The notes under the pieces: generated by a model
Database searches by the model: none
What the model saw: the letters and a program-made list of their open reading frames with translations, nothing else
What the model was told of the DNA's origin: nothing
NCBI GenBank assembly: GCA_020631735.1
Contig: CM036231.1
Location: 4,553,831 to 4,617,830 of the forward strand
Direction of reading: 5' to 3'
DNA from: Saccharum officinarum
Lineage: Eukaryota > Streptophyta > Magnoliopsida > Poales > Poaceae
Length of the DNA: 64,000 nucleotides
Translations under genes and position numbers: made by a program
Shown here: positions 56,646-64,000 of the stretch, piece after piece
Layout of the letters: every line of letters starts with the position of its first letter
How positions within the stretch are numbered: position 1 is the stretch's first letter

Positions 56646-56659
56646 AAAAAGGGGGAGAT
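56646..56659 (+). other. polypurine tract
   Basis: AAAAAGGGGGAGAT immediately before the 3' LTR; primes plus-strand DNA synthesis in LTR elements. Confidence 0.88.
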
Positions 56660-58693
56660 TGAAAGCCCAAGTTTGGTTTTGGTAATTAATGACACCAAGT
56701 TGCTAATGCCATGTGTTAAGTGTTTTGAGTTAGGCATAAGCAACACATGTGATGAAGGTGTATGTGGCAAGGTGTGGTGGCCACAAGATCACAAAGAGAT
56801 GGTGCATGGACATGAAATGATGATCATGATGAAGATGCACATAAAAGGAAGGACATGATGATCAAGTGGAGAAGGATCTAAGAGCTCAAGGCAAAGGTAT
56901 AACCATAGGGTTTTCCTTTTGCCGGTCTAAGATGAGTAGAGAAGTGATTGACCGGGTTTAGGATACATGGCCGACTATCAAGAGGGGCAATCACGGTTAG
57001 CTCGAAAATCAAGTGCCACTAGATCAATGTATTGAGCATATACATTAGGATCTAGTAAAAAGCTAACATAACGCCTTGAGAAATGATTTATGAAATGCTA
57101 ACACACATGCACATGGTGGTGTACACTTGGTGGTGTTAGCACAGTTTGTGAAGGCGGTGGAGTTTAAGCGGTAGAGAGGGGTTTGGGTTCCTCTCTCCCT
57201 CCCGCCGAGCTTGCGAGGCGGGATTCGGCGCCTTTTGAAGAAGTGAAATGCCTATTTTCTATTGCGCCGGAAGTCGGAAAAGAAACGGAGGCGAACGGAG
57301 GTCACAGAGATGACCGAACGCTGGACCGGACGCGGTCTCTGTATGACCAGACACGTCCGGTCAGTGTTCAGCGTCTGCGCGGTTTTCAGTTTGATGATCG
57401 GACGCGCAGCGCGTCCGGTCACTTATGATCGGACGCGTCCGGTCATCCAGGGAGCTTACTGGACTCTAATCGGACGCTAGCACTGTGGCGTCCGGTCAGT
57501 TCAACAGCGCATCCGGTCAGTTCTCCTGAGCGAACCAGAGCGCGCGACCGGCGCGTCCGGTCCCTCACGTAACCGAAGCGTCCGGTCAGGCGTCCAGAAG
57601 GGTAGAGCGAAGCGGAGTAACGATCGGACGCGCGGCGCGTCCGGTCACGTGCGATCGGACGCATCCGGTCTCAACGGGAGCATACTGGAATGCGACCGGA
57701 CGCGGGCACTGTCGCGTCCGGTCAATCGGTTCAGCGCGTCCGGTCACGGCAACGGCTAGTTCTGACACGCACTGTTTCTTGCTATCGTGTAGTGACCGGA
57801 CGCGTCCGGTCACCCTGACCGGAGCGTCCGGTCAGTGCGTTTTTCGCTGCGTCGTCTATAACGGCTAGCTGCGTACCCCTTCGCTATAAATAGAGGTTGG
57901 CCGGGGTTCGAGGGTAACTCTTGTACATTTTGAGAACTAGAGACATACTTTGAGCTAGAGAACAACCCCTCCACTCATCTCTTTGCATAGTTGCACATCT
58001 TGAGTGAGATTGAGTGAGATTCAAGTGCATTGCTTGAGAGTTGCATTCTAGAGGCACTTGATCTTCGAGTTGCTGTGGATTTCTTGTTACTCTTCCGTGT
58101 TTCCCGACACGGTAGACGGCTTGGAGCAGCGGAGGTGATTGAGCTCGCAATTGGAGATTGTTGGAGCCTTCACCAAGTGTTGTAAGGGGTTCTTGATCCT
58201 TCCCCGCGGGAGTTCGCAAATTGGATACTCTAGTGGAGCTCGTGGCTTGGAGGATCCCCATCTTGTGTGCGGTTGTGCGGCGCCCGCCGAGGGCTCGACT
58301 CTTGATAGTCGATTAGCTCGCGAACCGACAAGTGGGTGTATCGCCACAACGGGGAGTAGCTTGCCGGGAAGCAAGTGAACCTCGAGATAAATCCTTGTGT
58401 CATTCTCTTCCCGAGGATTTCTCTTGTATGATTGATTGATTGGTATTTCTCTTCTCTTCACGGCGGTATAATCACTCGAAGCTCTTCTCTCGTATTACTT
58501 CTCGTTTCTAGCTTATAGTTGTTGTTGTGTTTAGTGAATAGCCTTGTACTAGACTTGTGTAGGTGGCTTGCTTAATTAGTTAGAGCTAGTGCTTTTGCTT
58601 CGCCACCTTTCGTACTAACTCGTGGTTAAGTAATTCTTGTAGAAGTTTTAATTAGGCTATTCACCCCCCCCTCTAACCTATTTGGACCTTACA
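56660..58693 (+). mobile_element. 3' LTR of the complete SIRE element
   Basis: Begins TGAAAGCCC and ends CTTACA, followed by the CGTAC duplication. It differs from the 5' LTR at about 30 places by eye, for example ATATGG/ACATGG near 56966 and GAACGG/GACCAG near 57346. The motif array is at 57309-57838 and the TATA box at 57885-57892. Confidence 0.93.
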
Positions 58694-59415
58694 CGTACAT
58701 CATCTTCTCTTAGATGAAGTCTAACTTCGCCAAGCTTCCTGATTTCATTGGCAGGGCTGTTGATTTTGGATCTCTTTCTACCGCCACAAACTTCTCAAAG
58801 ATGCTAGTCCCGTCGGGTTGTAAGCACACCGAAGGCTTGGAGAAGAAAGATATTGAGAGCCCAGCTCGCTTGGGAACTTCCCGGGCCCTTGCAAGATCGG
58901 TCCAAAATTTCATGAAGTCCTTTTGGGTGAAATTTGGCTGTGTGGATGCGCGCTTGATGGTGGAGGCTCGGCGCGCTGCGGTTAGCTCCTTTTTCTTTGG
59001 CTAGTGTTGTCTTGTAGTTTCCTGTTACCTTTTTTGTTTTATATGGTCATGAGTCTCGCTATTTGCAGGAGCTACACAAGACGGAGGCTACACATACTGC
59101 TTCGGAGGCACAAACTTCCAAGGCTGAGGCAGCGGCCCCAAAGGCTCCATCCGGTGGTGCTGAGGCCGAGAAGACGAGGGGGGCGCCTCTACTGCTGCTA
59201 ATTCGAAGGTGTAGTTTTTAGGCTTTTAGTTGCTAGTTTTAGGTTTTAGCCGAAGGCGATGTGTAGCTTTTGCTGGTTTGGTGCCTTCACCGGTTAAGTT
59301 TTAATTGTAAATTTGTCCTACGCAGGTTGCCTTCTCTGGGCCTGTGCAGGACGTGCTACCTTTAACCATGTTTCAAGATGGTGTTTATATTAGTGGTGAA
59401 CTGTGGCAGTACTAG
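58694..59415 (+). pseudogene. antisense spliced gene of the Gypsy element, 3' part
   Basis: After the SIRE element the host gene continues with VDFGSLSTATNFSKMLVPSG and SPARLGTSRALARSVQNFMK. Two further GT-AG gaps follow (58981-59068, ending TTTGCAG; 59209-59324, ending TACGCAG), around an Ala/Glu/Lys-rich exon (TSKAEAAAPKAPSGGAEAEK). The last exon reads GPVQDVLPLTMFQDGVYISG and stops at TAG 59413-59415. Small exons with short introns are typical of PF04195-type genes. Function is unknown; the coiled-coil content suggests a structural or binding protein. Confidence 0.58.
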
Positions 59416-60323
59416 CGTGAAACTTCTCCAAGACCTTCAGTTTTTGAGATGTTTGCCTTCGTAATGCACGACAACGATGATGAATGCACAGTATTTTTTA
59501 GGTCTGTTGCCTGGCGAGGGCCTCGCCCGCCTGTTTAGTTTTTGCGCCTGAGTTGTGTTGTGTTGAATGGCCTTTGGTCTCTTGTAATTTATGATTGGTC
59601 TTGATGTCTGGCATTTTGCCTTTTGTTGCTGCCTTCGGGCTTATGTATACTTTTGATTTTCTTTTTGTTGATTACGTTTGCAAGGCACTTTGTTGTAATT
59701 TGTTTTCTTTGAATAACGTTGTTTGAACCTTGGATGGACACTTATTTGATTGCAGAATGTTGTTTCAATTACAATTTGGGCCAAAAGGCTCTAATTGATG
59801 GCACTTATTTTCTTGCTTTTACTTTCGCTTCTTTCTTCTCTGGTTGCCGTTGGGGACGAGCTTGTTCGTCCATGCGGAAAGGTTTGGATGCTAGGCTTCG
59901 ACCTTGCGTCCCTTGCATAGGCTTGGGCTCTTACTTTCTTTCTGTGGCCTCCGCTTCTTCGTTGTCTGGTTCTTGCCGGGGAGTTTGCGGCGCATCGGCG
60001 TGGAAAAGCTAAGGTGCTCATGTTCGATCTTGTAGTTGTTGCGAAGGCTTTGGTGCAGTTTGAGCATTCGTCGGAGGTGTTGGTCTTCGATCTTGATGCT
60101 TCTCTAGAAGCCACAATGCAATTTGAGCAAGCAACGGAGGCTATTGAACTCATGCTTGAGCATTGTCTTCGCTTGCGCTTGGATGAGTGTCTTGTTGCCT
60201 TCGGGCATGCTGGAGCAGCTATGCTCCCGTCGAACATGGTTGATGCCAGCCATACCAGTCGGTATCTTTGGTTTCGGGGGGATGTTACGAGTCTTCGTGT
60301 GATACCCTTCTGCAACCACTGAT
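59416..60323. other. remaining Gypsy internal sequence
   Basis: Probably the 3' flank of the antisense gene and further internal sequence of the minus-oriented element. No pol domain is recognisable in either strand, and the 5' LTR is not found. CTTCG/CGAAG words, frequent throughout the element, stop near 60320, which I take as its broken edge. Confidence 0.4.
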
Positions 60324-60638
60324 ACTAACTAGTTCCTGACATGGTGTGGCTGCACAACACCCACTGGAGGTTGTACATCACCCAATGGTAGATGCGTACA
60401 ACCTCTCTGTGGTCTTCACCGGGCAGCACGAACTGCTAAGATCATATCTTCACCGGGCACGTATGATGAAATAACTCCCTGGGTGGAGCACCTTTCATGG
60501 TTTCTGCAAGAGAGGCTGGTGAGATGGGCCCATATATTTCATCAACCAAAATGTGTCGAGTACGGCCACAACAGTGGCCACCTAGACCTGCTGCTAAAAA
60601 AGCTCTTTTTTAACTCTTTATTTTTTTCATGTATTGCT
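60324..60638. other. old dispersed repeat, no gene
   Basis: 60510-60550 (GTGAGATGGGCCCATATAT and ACCAAAATGTG) resembles 23310-23350 and 35790-35808. No coding seen. Confidence 0.4.
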
Positions 60639-60945
60639 CACTATGCCAAAAAACCTTATCAGTGACGCGTCTAGACAGTCATCAGTGACACGGAAAAAAC
60701 ACGTCACTATTCTTGCGTCTGTGATAAGAGCAAATCAGTGACGCATAAAAACGCATCACTGATAACCCTCTATCAGTGACGCATGTACCCAAGACGCGTC
60801 ACTGATAATCCTCTATCAGTGACGCGTCTACCCAAGACGCGTCACTGATAACCCTCTATCGGTGACGCGTGTACCCAATACGCGTCACTGATAACCCTCT
60901 ATCGGTGACGCGTGTACCCAATACGCGTCACTGATAACTATTTCC
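60639..60945. mobile_element. end of a CACTA-type element with 43-bp palindromic subterminal repeats
   Basis: The segment opens with CACTATGCCAAAAAAC, the classic CACTA terminus, then ATCAGTGACGCGTC. From 60772 four units of exactly 43 bases follow (starts 60772, 60815, 60858, 60901). Each is a near palindrome of ATCAGTGACGCGT, a short spacer and ACGCGTCACTGAT, joined by AACCCTCT. Such subterminal repeats bind CACTA transposases. The opposite terminus (expected to end GGCATAGTG) is not found before 64000, so the element is truncated or its other end lies outside. Confidence 0.68.
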
Positions 60946-61816
60946 GAAAAACAAAAAAAGCTACAATGATCCTATATACATATTGGATGATCCTATAAAC
61001 AATGATCCTATCAGACATGTTCCACGATTTCAGCAATCAATTCTTTACAAACTTTTTAGATACAAGTTATACTACAAAATGTGTATCAGCCATGGGCCAT
61101 TGTTTACAAGGTACAAAAATGGGAGAATTTACATATCTAGAAACAATCAAATGAAATCTTCATCCACAAATGTGTATTGCTTCCCATAATATACTTACAA
61201 CATCCCTATGTATTTCTTCCAGTAGGACAGCAGTTGTTAAATCTCCAATTCCCTGCATAGCATTATAGAAACTGACTTCATTTTGAATGGCTTCAACTAT
61301 GAATAATCATAGGTCTTGCTGCTAAAACACTAAATTTAATCCAACAAAAAGGAGACTAAAATTCAATAGAGATGTCAGTTATACCATCAAGTTCATCTTT
61401 TTTCACTTCCTGCAATGCTCTCTTTCCTGGCGAGCACTCCAGTGCTCTCTCTCAGAAATAAGAATGAAACCCATGACCATTTGCTTCACTCTATATAAGG
61501 TTAGGATCACCTAGTGAGTAAGAATAAACTGTAAATTGCCTTCAAAAAGGATAAATTGTAGATGGCAAGCCTGTATGTGTGAAATCTTATTTTGCGAACA
61601 ATTAGTAAATCGAAAGGTGATATCTGGAAGCGTTAGCTATGACTATTTTAGCATTTAGTGATAAAAGAGAATGTTCAAACATTGAAGTACTAGAACACAA
61701 GATGAAGCTGGTCAGGGACTTGGACCAAAGAACCAACATATCTGGCATCCTGAGAAGAGGCATAATGAGAGCGCCTGCAGCATGCACATATGTAGTCAAA
61801 TTTGACTATGAGGATG
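60946..61816. other. no gene seen
   Basis: AT-rich; probably interior of the CACTA-type element or older DNA. A phrase ATGATCCTATA repeats three times at 60965-61010. Open frames are short and unrecognised. Confidence 0.35.
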
Positions 61817-63578
61817 TGTAACACCCAAAATTTAGAGTTAATAAATTTTAAATAATTTAGAGAAGGGGAATTAAAATTTTTAAGAAAATATTTGGTGTTG
61901 TATTCATGCTGTTGCATTTATTCTATTTTGTGAAGTGGATTTATTTTATTTTGATTTGGTTTGGAAAATTTTATTTGGAATAGTTTGTAAACAAGTAAAT
62001 AAAGAAAGAAGAAAAAAATAAAACAATTTACCTTCCTTACCTGGCGGCCCGATGGTCGATGGGGCCGAGGCCTGTTTTTCCCCGCGCTCGACAACGGTTG
62101 GGCTGGCCCAGCGGACGAGCGGCCCAGCAGACGCGCAGCCCAGTCCGGCCGAGCCAGCAGCAGCCGCGCCCTCTCCCTTCCTTGCTTCGCTGACGACTGG
62201 ACCCCGCTTGTCAGACTTACTTTCTTCCTCCCTCAATCGTAACCGAGCCGGTCACGATTTCCACCGCCGCCTAGAAATCAAATCCGTGAAGTAGGGGATA
62301 TATTTCCAAATTGGTCACGTTATCCTCTATTTAAGCTAGAGTCGAGTTGTTCCGGTCGGTTTTAGATCAAAAAGAGACCTAGCCCTATTGTTTGAGCTTT
62401 AACCGCCGCCGCAAAAGCTAGAGGCCGCTAAGGGGGGAAATTCGGCGGCCACCTTGGTTTTTAGCCACTGTAAGTTGTTCTACAGGTTTTAGCTTGCTTT
62501 TGTGAACTTAATTGTGCTCCCAATTTTGATGTTAAGGGCTTGTTGTGTCTTTACCGTGTTTAGGGGATCGGGCGTCCGCCCTTTGAAGCCATCCGATCAA
62601 CCTAAGTCGCCCTTGCCCTCGTTTCCGCGTTAGGTGAGGTCGCATCAAGCTTCTCTTTCGATTGGTACTATCCGCATGACTTGTAGTGAGGTCTAGATCG
62701 AGTTTTGGCATCTCCGGCGAGCCGCCGGCCATGGCACCACCGTGGGGAGGGGAAACACGGCGGTAGCGCCGCCGGCTTTCCCTGGAATGAATGAGAGTCG
62801 TCCATCTTGAGATCTGCGGTTGTTGTGCCACAGGGAAGGGGGGTTCTACATCTGCCTGCCGAGTGAATCTAATGGCCCTAACTTGTTAGACGAACTTTTG
62901 AGTGGCTTTATATGGTTCTCGGGTGTTTGGGCTTGATCTCCCCACTCATTTGGAAATCATGACTTACAGTGAAAGTGTACACCTCTGCGCAGAGTTAAAA
63001 ACTGGTATACTAGCCGTGCTCACGGATACGAGCGGCCTTGGAACATTTACAGATAGATGATCACCATTGCTATATCATGTTTAATTATTGTTGATTATTA
63101 TTATGCTCATGTTAATGCTATTCGTTATCATTATTACAATTGATCATTGGTTCTTTAATGGGAAGTGGTTTATCTTGATGCTACTCAATTGCTAATATAT
63201 GATTAAAAGCTAAATGCAGTTAAACAGTGTCTAGCCTTTTTGAGCCTCATGAACCCTGTGTTATATTTGTGGAGTTCGACATGAACTCACCCTTGCTATT
63301 TCCACCATAACAGATGAAGATATAGAGGAAGATTATCGGAATGAGTACTCGTCTTGGTGTCAACCAGTCAACCGTGTCCCTGTGTGGAGTTTCCACTGAA
63401 GAATTACTATTAGTTATTATTACTTATCGTTCAAGAATATGTCTTAAATACTATTTCGTTATGTAATAAGCACTGTGATGATACTTTGTAATTTGTCAAC
63501 TTATGTGTGCGACTGATTCTTGGGGCGCACATGAGTCTTTTATGCATCCTATTTTTGTCCTTAAAAATGGGTGTGACA
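61817..63578 (+). mobile_element. 5' LTR of a retrotransposon that leaves the window
   Basis: A 1762-base LTR running TGTAACACCCAAAATTT to GGGTGTGACA, followed by a Met-tRNA primer-binding site. TGTAACACCC ends are common in grass Gypsy LTRs (for example the Tekay/Del group). A TATA-like TATTTAA lies near 62327. The right half contains a GC-rich stretch with CCGCCGCC words. The 3' LTR lies outside, so age and target duplication cannot be assessed. Confidence 0.75.
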
Positions 63579-63581
63579 GAT

Positions 63582-63592
63582 TGGTATCAGAG
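63582..63592 (+). other. primer-binding site
   Basis: TGGTATCAGAG, three bases after the LTR end, the complement of initiator-Met tRNA 3' end. Confidence 0.85.
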
Positions 63593-63766
63593 TCGTGTTG
63601 ACTGTAGGACGCGAGCCTAGTTAGAATGGTCGTAATAACCTCCATATTTCACTTAATTCATGTTTCCTCTTTTCACCTTGTTAATTACTAAAGTTTTATG
63701 CTTCCTCTACTTTATTCTATTGCGAAAATACATTGATTCTATCTAATCTATGTCTAAATCTTGTAG

Positions 63767-64000
63767 ATGCCTCCTCATCCCCGTCTGTCAGCTGCACAGT
63801 ACGTTGCCCGTTTCAAACCTCAGGAGCCGTATGAAGATGGTGATCAAGAGCTATCTGATGCTGAATCAAGAGTTGGTGATACACCAATGGAGGATGTAGT
63901 TATGGGGTGGACTATGAAGTTTCATATCCTGGTTCCTAAAGCTGATGCTTTCTTCCATGACATGTTGACAAGAACCTTGGACAACTACTACTACGACTGG
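63767..64000 (+). CDS. start of a retrotransposon gag-like protein, cut by the window end
   Basis: An open frame of 78 codons starts MPPHPRLSAAQYVARFKPQE and is still open at 64000. It is the first ATG with a long frame after the primer-binding site, about 185 bases downstream, so gag is expected by position. A TTGTAG just before the ATG could be a splice acceptor. The acidic stretch EDGDQELSDAESRVGD and DAFFHDMLTRTLDNYYYDW match no family I can name. Confidence 0.6.
   Translation, partial: MPPHPRLSAAQYVARFKPQEPYEDGDQELSDAESRVGDTPMEDVVMGWTMKFHILVPKADAFFHDMLTRTLDNYYYDW

Larger units (their letters stand above)
48251..58693 (+). mobile_element. complete SIRE/Maximus-type Copia retrotransposon, TSD CGTAC
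   Basis: A 10,443-base element with two LTRs of 2032 and 2034 bases, a Met-tRNA primer-binding site, gag, pol, a polypurine tract, and a perfect 5-bp target duplication CGTAC (48246-48250 and 58694-58698). By eye the two LTRs differ at about 30 positions, nearly all transitions, roughly 1.5%, so the insertion is young (well under a million years at usual grass rates; this is an inference). It lies within an exon of the antisense Gypsy gene. Gag and pol each carry one nonsense codon, so it is non-autonomous now. Confidence 0.95.

Noticed and set aside
59719..60322. Plus and minus frames of about 100-174 codons
   Set aside because: Both strands are open over the same stretch, neither matches a retroelement or plant domain, and the likely explanation is residual Gypsy internal sequence.
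60734..60943. CRISPR-like regular repeats
   Set aside because: The 43-base units include their own short near-constant spacers, are palindromic throughout, and follow a CACTA terminus in plant nuclear DNA.
1..64000. tRNA, rRNA or organellar insertions
   Set aside because: No cloverleaf-type A/B boxes or rRNA stretches noticed. The only tRNA-like words are primer-binding sites, and the psaF fragment is from a nuclear gene.

Overview
This is nuclear DNA from a grass, most likely a panicoid/Andropogoneae species such as sugarcane, Miscanthus or sorghum. The evidence is the density of nested LTR retrotransposons of grass type, plant L1 LINEs, hAT/CACTA-type elements and decayed plant gene fragments (F-box, chloroplast psaF). 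The exact species cannot be fixed by eye. Almost the whole window is mobile DNA. The only intact host-gene candidate is a small two-exon gene near the left end (433-823, minus).

Layout. 0-5 kb: the small gene, a Copia scrap, the end of a minus-strand LTR element, a repeat region and an F-box gene remnant. 5-22.5 kb: five L1-type LINE segments, all on the minus strand. They include one nearly complete but inactivated element (about 10.81-18.31 kb) and one 5'-truncated copy with a 17-bp target-site duplication (TSD) that was later split by a solo LTR. A psaF pseudogene and an unrecognised exon-like stretch (about 18.9-21.5 kb) lie among them. 22.6-23.2 kb: a hAT-like element. 24.3-34.8 kb: a decayed SIRE-lineage Copia element whose gag is split by a solo LTR of a second SIRE family. 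34.9-36.3 kb: two small DNA elements inserted in one older repeat.

36.5-60.3 kb: a minus-oriented Gypsy element, probably of the Tat lineage. It carries an antisense, intron-containing gene with its own TATA box. That gene is interrupted by a 10.4-kb complete SIRE Copia element (48251-58693, TSD CGTAC). A 100-base N gap (44707-44806) separates two nearly identical copies of the same 7.8-kb stretch (36944-44706 and 44807-52588), including the same SIRE insertion at the same CGTAC site. This looks like an unmerged contig overlap or a second haplotype rather than a biological duplication. 60.6-64 kb: one end of a CACTA-type element with 43-bp palindromic repeats, then the 5' LTR, primer-binding site and first gag codons of another LTR element that runs off the window.

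No tRNA, rRNA or CRISPR feature was seen. The observations most worth follow-up are the promoter-proximal array of a short palindromic motif in the SIRE U3, which differs in sequence but not position between two subfamilies; the antisense spliced gene in the Gypsy element; the UAAUG stop-start overlap between LINE ORF1 and ORF2; and the assembly duplication around the gap.
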